DNA of 64,000 nucleotides from Uloborus plumipes (lineage: Eukaryota > Arthropoda > Arachnida > Araneae > Uloboridae). The stretch is taken from positions 46,244 through 110,243 of the forward strand of contig JAXGGA010003023.1 in assembly GCA_038373865.1 (NCBI GenBank). The letters are read 5' to 3'. Every line of letters begins with the position of its first letter. The first letter of the stretch is position 1. Under the pieces are notes generated by a model. It was not told where the DNA came from and did not search any database. It worked only from the letters and a program-made list of their open reading frames with translations. Below are positions 22,630-33,434 of the stretch, piece after piece. Made by a program: the position numbers and the translations under genes.

Positions 22630-25502
22630 GGGTCATTCCATGTCAAGTGATCCAACGTTTTTTACCTTACATTTTTGTATTTCTTTCACATTTGGCTCAT
22701 CAATTGTACCCCTTGAGGTAATCAAAAGTCTCAATTTTTGGATTTTTATCTCTATTATTTTTTCATTTATGAGACTTTGAACTTTGGAAAAACCCTCGTT
22801 TTTCCATGGATAAGGGTACATAAAAGGGACCATAACTCGGCACCAAATATAGATAGAACGATTTGGTAAATGGCATTTTAAAGTACGTTAGTTGCCGCTT
22901 AATCTGATATGCAACATGACTAATTTGATAAAAAATTTCTTTTTCAAAAAATGAAATTTAAATTTCAAATTTAAATTTCTCGAAAAACATATAATGAATT
23001 TTTTTGAAAAAATTCTCAAAAATTCTTGTGTATTTCATCTATGTTTGTACAAATTTTTAGATTGGGATCTCAATGGGATCATATTTTTTTGAATTTTTGA
23101 ATAAAACTGTATAGGAAAAAAATGATATTTTTTAGATTCTATTTATTTAAATACTAAGTTCTCTTGCTTGTGATGGTCTAAAAAGTAGTGAACAAACATG
23201 AATATGTTTAAAGTGAGTTAGCATGAGCTTATAGATTTGTCAGGTTCACCCCCCTCCCCCTTCCTCCCCCGCACAACCACTCTTTTTTAATTCCAAACTC
23301 TTCAAAATGTTTAAAAAAAAAACTCTTTGCTACAAAATGAATAGTAAACTTTTTTAAAGTTGGTAAATGAGTTTCCTTATAACTAGACGAAGTTTCCCCC
23401 TCCTGCACCCAACTATACCATTAACGCTGTACTATTATGACGTCTAACCTTGGGATTGAATTGACTATTATTTTTACTCTAGGTAAGTGAGCTAGCATTA
23501 ACTTGTAGATTGGTCAGCTCCCCCTCCCTTCCTTCCTGACCCAACCATTTTCCCCCCAAACTGTTTAAAATGCTAAAAAAAAAGTTTCTTTGATACAAAA
23601 TGCACAGTAAACTTGTTTAAAGTTGATAAATGGGCTTCCTTATAACAAGGCAAAGTACAATCCTTCCCCCACCCAAATAAACCATTAACGCTATACTAAT
23701 ATGACGTCTCACCTGGGGATTGATTTGAGGATTATTTTCCTCCTAGGTATATATTGTTTTTCAGACGAAGTGTTTCGTTTTCAATCCGAACTTCACAAAG
23801 TGTATTTCCATTTAAAATCTGAATTTAAACTTATGGTTCATTTCATCCCCTCCCCCAGCACCAATCTTCAATTTTGAAGGGAGGGAATAAATGGGTCGCC
23901 CCAAGATCATATCAAACACCAAAATAGCACTGTTTCCCCTTGTTCTCATAATGTTTTCCCATTATTTTTACACAAAACTGAAAAGAAATTAAAGTCACGT
24001 TATATGTCAGTCCCCATCACTGCCTTTCCTTTCTCTTATTGGACAAAGCTCATTAGGAAAGAGTAACAAACAGAACAAACTGAAACACTACCAGACATCA
24101 GTAGAGACTAAGGCTTTGAAATGGGGCTAGGCGGGATGATAAAAAAAATAAAAGTTTGGAGTGGAAAGGTAGGGTAAGGGGGCGGAGCAATCTGTAAAGA
24201 AGTTAAACAACATGTGAGGTTGTGCTCAAAAAAGCAGTGTTTGTTTAATATATATATATAGATATATCTTGCTGCATTACTTTCCTTTACAACAAAATGA
24301 AAAAGAACACAAACGATTAAAAAAATTAAATAACAGCTGAACACTAGATAATGTGGAAAGATAGTTATGGGGACACAGACATATGATCTGATATTTTGAT
24401 TTATTTTCAGTTTTGTGCGAAAAGAATAGAAAAAACGATGAGAATAAGGCGAAACAGTGCTATTTTGCTGTTTGCTATGATTGGGCGACCCATTTATTTC
24501 CTCCCTTCAAAATTAAAGATTGGTGCTGGGGTAGAAGATGTAATGAATCATAAGGTTAAATTTCAGATATTGAATGGAAGTACACTTTGAAGTTCGGATC
24601 GAAAAGAAACACTTCGTCTGAAAAACAATATATATACCTAGGGTGAAAATAATCCTCAACTCAATCCCCAGGTTAGATGTCATATTAGTATAGTGTGAAT
24701 GGTATATTTGGGTGGGGAGGGGATACTTCGTCTAGTTATAAGGAAACCCATTTCGCCACTTTAAATAAGTTTACTATTCATTTTGTATCAAAGAGTTTTT
24801 GTTTTTTTTTAAACATTTTGAACAGTTTTGAATTAAAAAAGAGTGGTTGTGCGAGGAAGAAAGGGGTAGGGGGGTGAACCTGACAAATCTTTAAGCTCAT
24901 GCCAGCTCACTTTAAACATATTCATGTTTGTTTACTACTTTTTAGACCATCACGAGCAAGATAACTTAGTATTTAAATAAATAGAATCTAAAAAATATCA
25001 TTTTTTTCCTATACAGTTTTATTCAAAAATTCAAAAAAATATGATCCCATTGAGATCCCAATCTAAAAATTTGTACAAACATAGATAAAATACACAAGAA
25101 TTTTTGAGAATTTTTTCAAAAAAATTCATTATATGTTTTTTGAGAAATTTAAATTTGAAATTTAAATTTCATTTTTTGAAAAAGAAAATTTTTATCAAAT
25201 TAGTCATGTTGCATATCCGATTAAGCGGCAACTAACGTACTTTAAAATGCCATTTACCAAATCGTTCTATCTATATTTGGTGCCGAGTTATGGTCCCTTT
25301 TATGTACCCTTATCCATGGAAAAACGAGGGTTTTTCCAAAGTTCAAAGTCTCATAAATAAAAAAATAATAGGGATAAAAATCCAAAAATTGAGGCTTTTG
25401 ATTACCTCAAGGGGTACAATTGATGAGCCAAATGTGAAAGAAATACAAAAATGTAAGGTAAAATTTTTCTTAGATTTTGGATCACTTGACGTGGAATGAC
25501 CC
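22630..25502. mobile_element. Fold-back element B (giant hairpin), 4-bp TSD
   Basis: A 2,873-bp element, ends GGGTCATTCCATGTCAAGTG and (minus strand) GGGTCATTCCACGTCAAGTG, with perfect CTAT duplications (22626-22629, 25503-25506). The left arm to about 24045 and right arm from about 24345 are inverted copies, so the element can fold into a >1-kb stem with a ~300-bp loop. The left arm carries a tandem duplication (about 23200-23500 and 23500-23760) that the right arm lacks. Mirror-image 66-70-codon frames at both ends are by-products of the arms. Ends, TSD length and a 19-nt subterminal motif link it to 26472-30459. Confidence 0.88.
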
Positions 25503-26471
25503 CTATTGATTATACCCCCTCCCCTTTTTTTCCAGAAGTGAAATTACTCTTTTACCCTGAATATACTGTATAAAAAAAACCTGATTATAGCCCCCTCATT
25601 TATAATGAGTATAAAGAACAATATATAGTTTAGAAGTGAGAGCATTTCATTAAAGTACATATAAAATAGAAAACTTTCCAAAATACGAAATCGAAACTCA
25701 CAAAAGAAAAATATTTTTCAATTTTTGTTAACCTTTAAACTTCTATACTGAGTCATCGAAGCACAAATAGCGTTTGAAAACGTTACTCGTTCAAAATCGT
25801 GAGCAGCTGTACGTGTGTTACTCATTTTCAGAATTTTTATTAAACGTAGGCTCTTGGTACAAATTTTTAAAATCGCGAAATTTGCAATAGTCATTTGTAA
25901 GAAACCGCCCCCTCCCGTTTTTGAGAAATACATATTATTCTCTCACTAGTTTTCGCCACAGAAAAAAATGTTACCTACAGAGGCCATCATAAAATTGCAT
26001 TCCAAAAATCTGTATCTGAAATGTTTTCAACGAAAGCTTGCCGATTTTTAAAATCGCAGAACGTTATTTCCGAAGTATAGCATGTAATTGATAAGTAGTT
26101 GAAGTGATATCGAAAAAAAAAAAAAAACGGCTGGAAGAAGTGGAGAGAAAAGGTTTGTTTCTATCTCTTTTAAGCGGATAAGACCGGCCGATTTCAGATT
26201 AGCCTATTATGCAGACTCCTATGCCTATGTAACTAAATTCTATCCTTCCAGATAGATTTAAGCTAACATCAATGCATCCAACCGAAATCTACCAAAGAAA
26301 AGTCGCACATTTTGTATGGTTTGTGTTGTAGCATGGGGGCACAGTTAAACGCTGCTCGGGGTATCTATGTAATTTTAATTATTTAGTCGGTTTGGACTTG
26401 ACTTAAAAAAAATTTTAATTGGTCAAAATGCCGCCCCCCTGGTTGCTGCGCCCGTGGCAAGAGCCACTCCT
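25503..26471. other. Outer hAT-like element sequence, non-coding
   Basis: Between two nested insertions. It ends in a GC-rich GTTGCTGCGCCCGTGGCAAG block that continues after the inner element as GCCAACCCCTAGCTACGCCA. No gene seen. Confidence 0.4.
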
Positions 26472-26966
26472 GGGTCATTCCATGTGAAATCAACACACTG
26501 ATTCAGACTTGATGTCTCAGATTTTCATGATTTTTGGTATGCAGCATTATATCATAGACATATGAAAAAATACCAAATTTCAGTTACATAGCCCAATTAT
26601 TTTTGAAGTTATAAATTTTTTAAATTTTAAATTTCTTTGAAAAAACACCATACTTTAACACATTAAAATGCCTATAGGCTCGCAACCAGTGGTGATATTA
26701 ACCTGGGACTGGTCTCATTTTAAAGCTGTTGAATAGGGCTTTATTATGATATGCTACAACATAGGGGTTAAATTTTTAAAAAAATTTAAATTTTAAAATT
26801 AAATTTTAAATTTTAAATTTTTCAAAAAGTGGCAATTTTAAAAATTCCAAAAAATTACCAAAAATTGTTTGTGATGTCTTAATACATATTGCAAAATTCT
26901 ATGATGGGATCTCAATGGGATCAGGAGATACAGGGCTTCAGAAATACACGTTTTGTGAAAAATACC
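26472..26966. repeat. Left terminal inverted repeat of transposon A
   Basis: About 495 bp, inverted copy of 29952-30459 with small indels. Contains TGGGATCTCAATGGGATCA at 26905-26923, 433 bases from the terminus. Confidence 0.85.
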
Positions 26967-27136
26967 AGAATTAGTATCAACAGAGGAAATTTTGTACAGT
27001 TTATTGAATGAAACAAACAACACATATCAATAAAACAAGCAGTGGCTATTACTTTTAATTTTTTAAATAGAGGAATATCACATAGACACTTACCATTCTC
27101 AGCCTTATTTTATGAGTTAATTATTAACAAATTAAT

Positions 27137-29545
27137 TTATGAAGACTTCAATTGTTGGAAGATACCCACACATTTGTTTAGTTCACTGTCTGGTAAACTG
27201 TATGTTCGGCCAGTCTGAGTGGTGGGGTTCACTTTGCACATTACATCTGAAAATGGGATCCACAGTGTGTCAGGTGGTGTGGGATATATAAATGAGGATG
27301 ACGGACCTGAAGGATGGAGGAATGTAACTTGCACTTGACTGCTGTCTTCATCTTTATCCAGAACATAACTCAACCACCAAGTCTCATTATAGATAGATGT
27401 TATATACCCACTAATGTCTGAAAATGATGTCTGCTGAACGTCCTTCAAAACAGGAAATATGCTTGAAACATCTGCAGAAGAAAATAACTTTGCATTTACT
27501 TTGGTTCCACATCTGAGAGGTATAAAGGCATGAAATTTTTGGGTTCCTGATATAGTTAGAGCTGTATCGTACCGGTTAGCCAGTTGTTCTTCAGTTTTAA
27601 TGTATTCTTCAATGGTCACAAATACAAAGTCGATGTTAGCTATGTTCTTATGTGACCATTCAAATAATTGCCTTGCATTCGTGATTTGATCCTGATACGG
27701 TCTTTGTAGGCTTGCTCTGGCGGCTAGTCTTTTTACTGTGGCCCCGAGCCCATCGCATGGACCTTTGCCATGTGCTGTAGCTGAAAAGTGCCATTCAGCC
27801 TCAGCTCCAAAATCTTGCTTGTAATTACACAAGTTAATAAAATTTTTTTTATTTTTGTATTGGGCTGCAGAGCCATCAGAGAAATAAAAGAATTTTTTGA
27901 CAGGTCTTTGAAATTTGCACTTCAAGTATTCCATCAATTTTTTCTGGAACAGGTAGACAGCTGTAGTGTTGTGGTTGAGGCAGTCTGATATTATTACGAA
28001 ATTTAAATGCTCAACTTCCTTCTCTTTAAAATATACCACAAAAGGGTGAATGGTTGCCTGAGTATTCGACCAATGATATGATTGTGCCTCGTCTTGTATA
28101 ATAATAGAATAATTCTCAGAAAAGTCACAAATAACAGCTACTTCACATTCCAGAAGATTTTCCTTTGTGTGTCTCAAAAATGCACTTTGTTCTTTTGCTA
28201 TAAAGTGATGACGAAGTAAGATAGGAAGTTTATTACAAAATACATCAATAAATTCACTAACCGGTTTTTGGATAATTTCTAAGTTACATCGATCCACAGA
28301 GATCCACTGTCTGTATGTGATAGTCTCAATTGCATTGTCTTCATATGCTTTTTCCAAAAGTTCTCTAATCCCTCTGGTACCCGGACATGACACACAAGTT
28401 GAAAAGAAGCAGTCAGTTGATGGTGGGGGGCTGCAAACCATCATTTGCAGGCAGTCCTTGTATGTTTTTATTTTTCCATCTGTCATTGAGCTCATTCTTC
28501 CATTTTCAAACATAAGCTTCACATTCTGATGAGTAGTGCACACACAGACTGAGTGTGTTCCACTCTGGCCTGCTAGCACACAATTTTTGGGTTTCAGCTC
28601 TGCAAATTTAGAAAATCCTACTTTTACAGCTGGGAATTTTTCTTTGAAAACTTCATAGGCTTCTTTTAAATTATTAAGCATCAACCTTTTTGCAACATGT
28701 TCTTTAATACCTGTGCTGTGGTCTTTCACTGATATAAAGTCCTTAATCCCCGGCATTGCTCGGCTTATTTCGTCACTTGTATAAAATCCTTTCACAATAT
28801 CAACGGTATGCTTTGATAAACTTTTTCCTGGTTTCATATCAGGACCAGACAAGGCGCCCTTTTCTTTCAACAATGTCTTGGCTTGTCGAACTAAATAGTT
28901 AGGGGCTGAAAATTCCCGCATTACTTTCCTCACACTCCAGCTGTCAGGCATAAGAGTCAGCAGTTGAAGCTTCTTCTTCCTACTAGTGAAGCTGTTGTAC
29001 AGTTTTTTCACATGTGTAAAGAACTCGTCTTGTGAATCATCATTCTCTTCATCGCTCGATGCATTCACTAGCAGTTTTCTCTTGACAGCCACATTGATTC
29101 GGTTGGCCTTTTCAGTAGAGTAAATTTTTGATTGCATCCTCTTTTTGTCTACAGGCGACTCTCCCATCTCTAAAAGAGAGCTGTTAAGGGAACTCAGAGC
29201 TTCAGATTCATTTGAAAATGGTATATCTATAGGTGATTCTTCAATTTCAGTATCAGACTGACTTTCTTCAGGTACCTTGCTAGTTCCAGGGGAAGTTTCC
29301 CCATCTTTTTCATTTTTCAACTTTGTCAGCTGCTTCCTACAACTATCACAGACCACGGATAACTCGGATGTTCCTGGAATCAAGTCACACATCCATGAAG
29401 TAACACGTCTCAGTCTTTTTCTTGCATGGGAGTGATTTGGCTTATTAAAAGGGTTAAAGCAATCCATTTTTACTATCTTGTTAGTGGTATCCATCATGAA
29501 AGTGATAAATAGGGAGAAATCAGCAAGGAAACGTGCAGGGGCCAA
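27137..29545 (-). CDS. Putative transposase of transposon A, 802 codons
   Basis: An uninterrupted frame filling the space between the TIRs. A later Met (residue 27, MDCFNPFNKP) could be the true start. Visible parts: N-terminal basic region (ARKRLRR) and CDSC at 66-69; acidic Ser-rich linker 80-180; cysteine/histidine cluster HSVCVCTTHQ (331-340) plus CFFSTCVSC (379-387), probably metal binding; then VAVICDFSENYS (Asp 474), FFYFSDGSAAQYKNKKN (Asp 557) and HGKGPCDGLGATVKR (Asp 598), which I infer to be an RNase H-like catalytic triad; and a C-terminal WWLSYVLD...WIPFSDV segment resembling a small beta-barrel. I know this protein type as a repeat-encoded arthropod/cnidarian family; the catalytic role is inference. 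No breaks, so it may be recently active. Confidence 0.82.
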   Translation of the reverse strand: MAPARFLADFSLFITFMMDTTNKIVKMDCFNPFNKPNHSHARKRLRRVTSWMCDLIPGTSELSVVCDSCRKQLTKLKNEKDGETSPGTSKVPEESQSDTEIEESPIDIPFSNESEALSSLNSSLLEMGESPVDKKRMQSKIYSTEKANRINVAVKRKLLVNASSDEENDDSQDEFFTHVKKLYNSFTSRKKKLQLLTLMPDSWSVRKVMREFSAPNYLVRQAKTLLKEKGALSGPDMKPGKSLSKHTVDIVKGFYTSDEISRAMPGIKDFISVKDHSTGIKEHVAKRLMLNNLKEAYEVFKEKFPAVKVGFSKFAELKPKNCVLAGQSGTHSVCVCTTHQNVKLMFENGRMSSMTDGKIKTYKDCLQMMVCSPPPSTDCFFSTCVSCPGTRGIRELLEKAYEDNAIETITYRQWISVDRCNLEIIQKPVSEFIDVFCNKLPILLRHHFIAKEQSAFLRHTKENLLECEVAVICDFSENYSIIIQDEAQSYHWSNTQATIHPFVVYFKEKEVEHLNFVIISDCLNHNTTAVYLFQKKLMEYLKCKFQRPVKKFFYFSDGSAAQYKNKKNFINLCNYKQDFGAEAEWHFSATAHGKGPCDGLGATVKRLAARASLQRPYQDQITNARQLFEWSHKNIANIDFVFVTIEEYIKTEEQLANRYDTALTISGTQKFHAFIPLRCGTKVNAKLFSSADVSSIFPVLKDVQQTSFSDISGYITSIYNETWWLSYVLDKDEDSSQVQVTFLHPSGPSSSFIYPTPPDTLWIPFSDVMCKVNPTTQTGRTYSLPDSELNKCVGIFQQLKSS

Positions 29546-29951
29546 GAAATAAGTTATCTTCTTGATACAACATCACATGAAACATCAAATGAACTTCCTA
29601 CAAGCAACTGTGATGCTAAACTAGCTGTAAATGAGTGATCTTGTCTGCTTGACCAATCAGCTTATACTTGTGAAAAGGGGAATCCCCCCACGGAGGGAAA
29701 TCTCCCTTTTCTTACAGTTAAAGGGAATTTCCCTTACTTGTATTCCAATCAGCTTTCACCTAGTTAAAGGGGTTTCCCCCAAGGGAAATTCCCTTTTTAT
29801 CTGAGTAAAAGGGGGTTTCCCTCTACATGTAGGCAAATGAGAGGTTTGCAAACATGGTAAAATGAAGTAATCACTGCGTTTTATTAATATAATAGGATCC
29901 TGCACATTGCATAGGAAAATTAGTTCAAAAACAATAAAATTTTACTAATAT

Positions 29952-30459
29952 GGTATATTATTGACAAAACATGTGTATCTCTGAAGCCCTGTATCTCCTG
30001 ATCCCATTGAGATCCCATCATAGAATTTTGCAATATGTATCAAGACATCACAAACAATTTTTGGTAATTTTTTGGAATTTTTAAAATTGCCACTTTTTGA
30101 AAAATTTAAAATTTAAAATTTAATTTTAAAATTTAAATTTTTTTAAAAATTTAACCCCTATGTTGTAGCATATCATAATAAAGCCCTATTCAACAGCTTT
30201 AAAATGAGACCAGTCCCAGGTTAATATCACCACTGGTTGCGAGCCTATAGGCATTTTAATGTGGTTAAGTATCGTGTTTTTTCAAAGAAATTTAAAATTT
30301 AAAAAATTTATAACTTAAAAAATAATTGTGCTATGTAACTGAAATTTGGTATTTTTTCATATGTCTATGATATAATGCTGCATACCAAAAATCATGAAAA
30401 TCTGAGACATCAATTCTGAAACTCTTCCAAAATTGTGTTGATTTGACATGGAATGACCC
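29952..30459. repeat. Right terminal inverted repeat of transposon A
   Basis: About 508 bp, inverted copy of 26472-26966. The 19-nt motif lies at 29999-30017 on the minus strand, 442 bases from the terminus. Confidence 0.85.
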
Positions 30460-30494
30460 TCCTGCCAACCCCTAGCTACGCCACTGACAACACC

Positions 30495-32727
30495 TATTAA
30501 GCATTTGCCACCAAGCTACATGCGATTAAATCAAATTTAATAAGAGAAACTATGATCCGGCAAAATATTTATTGGAAACAGAAAATTCCTCAAAATTTTA
30601 ACACATTTTTTTCCCCTCTCAATTCCGAAAAGATTATAAAATTTGCAAGAAATGAAATATCGCCAAATTGGAACTCAACATTTCATGCATTATATTATGT
30701 ATATTATTTATTGCATAAAATAATTGACATTGCATATTGTATGAAATTATTACTCTAGGTTAATGGATTGAAGTTTTTCAAAAAAACAATTACCATAACA
30801 TTTTATTAAAAGTTTTTTAATAACACTTTTTAAAGTCAGATAATATGGAGGCTAGCAATTAGATATTCTTAGTGAAGCCTAAGCTTTAGTCCGTTTCTAT
30901 CTTATTTTCTTTTAATCAATGAGTTAACTAATGCCTAATTTTATTCATGAAAATTTGTTGAATATATTAACCACAGTTTCACACTATTTTAAAAGAAATT
31001 TCATAATGGATTAGGAGTATGCTTTTGTTCAACTTTTTAACTGTCTTCAAGTTATTTTTATGATTTGGGTACGCAATCGTTAATTTTTTATTGTAAATTC
31101 AAATGCTTTGCAAAATAAAATACAATCAAAACAGGTAAAAACAAACTCAAAAAGACATTTAAAATAATTTTGTCTTAACCTGAATTTATATTATCCGAGG
31201 AACATTACACTACCAACCGTAAGGTGGGGATCAGAAATGTACCATATTTTCGGGGAGATAAGCCGCACTTGGTAAAATTCAGAAGAAAAAATTGTATTTC
31301 ATCAGATATACCACATCGGTAAGCTGCATAAAACTGATTTGGAAACAGTATCAATATCATAGATTTTAAAAATGTCCCTATATTTTGGCAATAAATTAAA
31401 CTTATAGTAATACTTCTGCACTCCGGTTGGTTTCTACCACAACCAGTAGCGTACTCAGGGGGTGGGCTGATAGGGCTGCAGCAGGATTGTTTTTCGCGTG
31501 ATCGAATTAAAAACGCTTGACTGCATGCGTAGCAGTTATAGACTGATGTTTTGAGTTACATGCATAAAAATTTTAAGGTTTTGCAGTTATTGCACATTTG
31601 CTTGAAGTAGCTGCTATTATTTCGCGCATTTTGTATTTTATCCACAAAATATTGTTTCATCTTTGGAATGAAAATGCTTGACTAGACATAATGTGGCATA
31701 CTGAAGTCCAGTTTCGGGGTTTCTACTTCTTATTACACAGCAGAGCACACACACATACACTAAAAAAGTATAAGACAAAGAAGAGAGAAGGGAAAAAAAG
31801 ATAAGAAATAAAGAAAATAAAAAAGGGACATACTTAATGTTGCAAAAATTATCTTACTGAAAAGGGAAAACATTAAAAATACCTCTTCCACAATATAGCT
31901 AAAATTTTACTTTGCAATCAAAATAAACTGCTGTCGAAAATTCTTAAACATTGCAATTTTACTAATGCATTACTGAAAACATGTTGTAATGCTCCGTCAG
32001 TTTAGCGGAAACATAATTGAAAAGCACTAATAAATGATTGATTAAACATTGATAAAACACATGGACTAATAGCTTCATATTCAGAAGTATGAATTGAATA
32101 ATCTTTCAGTTACTGCAAACTATCGGTTTTTGTGGCTAATTTAACAAAATTGTCTTACTGCTCGCGATGAATTCAAGCTTTGGATTTTGTCTTCCATAAT
32201 GTAAAAAAATGAATGCTAAACATTTTATTTTTCTAAGTCATAACTTATAATGTGACATAAATTTCACGAAATACGCTCTTTCATTTTCCTCCATGCTGTT
32301 TATTGTTTACGAACATAGTGTTGCCAAAAAATAACTAGTCTACACAGCGATTTTTTTCTTCAAAAATAAGTTCAACGCTCCACGAGTTTTTTTTTTTTTT
32401 TTTTTTTTCACCTTTATCTTTGAATCTTTATGGTCTTTTGAATTTTAATTTTAAGCATAGTAGTTAAAAAATTTGGCATTTCAAAAAAACTGATGTTGGA
32501 AACCCAACGACTGAACTATAAAATACAAACTTAATCACCAATTTCATATCGACTGTTTTGTAAGCAATTAATTTTTCGTTTGTTGATATTTATAAGTTTT
32601 CTTTCGAAAAGTTTTTCATCTAGCATTCGAATACGAAACTGAAAAAGACGTTACGTTTTGGTTAATTAATCGTTATCGGCATCGAAATTCGTCTGTTCTT
32701 TTTTTTTGTTTACTTTGTTCCTTTCAG
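30495..32727. other. Non-coding stretch with transposon scraps
   Basis: AT-rich. Scraps: ACCATATTTTCGGGGAGATA (about 31240), resembling the CCGTATTTTCC-ended element at 3391, and CAGTAGCGTACTCAGGG at 31444, a hAT-like end without partner. A pyrimidine tract at 32700-32726 leads to the exon at 32728. The missing first exon of the SPIDR-like gene could be here but I could not find it. Confidence 0.4.
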
Positions 32728-32980
32728 CAGTTTCAGCAGTCAACACCTAAAAGGGTTCAGCTCTCAGCTGGTGCCGCAATTATGAATGGTACTATGTCTT
32801 CCTGTTTATTACCTCCCGTAAAAACCGAAAAGCAAATTTTTGAAAATTCCATGCCAGAAGATGATCCAAACTGTAACTCTGATGTGATAAAAGAGGATTT
32901 TAAACAGGAGGATTTCTCCAAACCACGCTGGGGCCCGAACCATGCTGGAGCTAAAGAACTGGCTAGTCTTTACACTAGAG
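32728..32980 (+). CDS. Exon of an unrecognised host gene
   Basis: Pyrimidine-rich TTTGTTCCTTTCAG precedes 32728 and a consensus donor AG|GTATGT follows 32980. The frame is open over the whole interval (QFQQSTPKRVQLSAGAAIMN...), so it may be internal, with M at 32782 as a possible start if the exon is the first coding one. The peptide is acidic in the middle (EDDPN, KEDFKQEDF) and ends KPRWGPNHAGAKELASLYTRG with a phase 1 end. The style suggests a nuclear or regulatory protein. Base composition is clearly more coding-like than the surroundings. Other exons of this gene were not found downstream. Product unknown. Confidence 0.55.
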
Positions 32981-33426
32981 GTATGTGACAAATGTTTATT
33001 TTCCCAAATTATGTAACATCCGTAAAATTATAATTGGAAAATAAGGTTGACTTCTGATGATCAGTTGAAAATTAGTTATACATGACTTCCCGATTTGACA
33101 AGAGTATATCATTTGCTCCACGCAATTTTTTAAATTTCTCACAAACTTCGTGTAATTTTTGTGCTTGTTTTTCTTTTTTTTGTCATTATTATTATTTATT
33201 TTATTTATTTATTTGTTTTTTCCACAAAATGTACTCGAATTCATGCTGCTGCTTCTGTTGTATATAACTGAAAAATTCTTTGCTCATTTAAAAACGAATG
33301 TGACAGATTGCAGATGCATTCTCTTCAACTTATTTGCTGTTAGTTTGTTTGTACTTTGATGACCATTAGAAAGATTTTTGCCAAAAACAAATAAATAACT
33401 TTAGTAAAATTAGCAAAATTTTGTTA
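32981..33426 (+). other. Intron start after the plus-strand exon
   Basis: AT-rich, many T runs. Short frames here are T-run artefacts. Nothing else seen. Confidence 0.45.
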
Positions 33427-33434
33427 CCATTTAC

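Larger units (their letters stand above)
26472..30459 (-). mobile_element. DNA transposon A with ~500-bp TIRs, 4-bp TSD (Sola-like?)
   Basis: A 3,988-bp element with long inverted repeats (26472-26966 and 29952-30459), ends GGGTCATTCCATGTGAAATC / GGGTCATTCCATGTCAAATC, and perfect TCCT duplications (26468-26471, 30460-30463). It encodes one intact 802-codon protein on the minus strand. Four-base duplications with GRG ends fit my recollection of the Sola2 group; this is tentative. Fold-back elements at 22630-25502 and 37020-39895 share its termini and TSD length, so this copy is the likely source of their transposase. Confidence 0.85.
17600..30486. mobile_element. Outer hAT-like element holding three nested insertions
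   Basis: Left end CAGTAGCGTAGCTAGGG and right end (minus strand) CAGTGGCGTAGCTAGGG match at 16 of 17 positions. Flanks are GCAACACC (17592-17599) and ACAACACC (30487-30494), an 8-bp duplication with one mismatch, as expected for hAT. Three other elements sit inside, each with its own termini and duplication. The element's own remaining sequence (about 17600-17670, 21279-22629, 25503-26471, 30464-30486) shows no transposase frame. Confidence 0.7.

Noticed and set aside
22633..25499. Matching 66- and 69-codon frames MVPFMYPYPWKNEG on opposite strands
   Set aside because: They arise from the inverted arms of fold-back element B; one unit read twice, no start context or domain.
31170..31210. Possible small minus-strand exon ending CAG|GTTAAG, as the missing SPIDR-like first exon
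   Set aside because: All three frames of the 30-base interval carry stops or lack a start.
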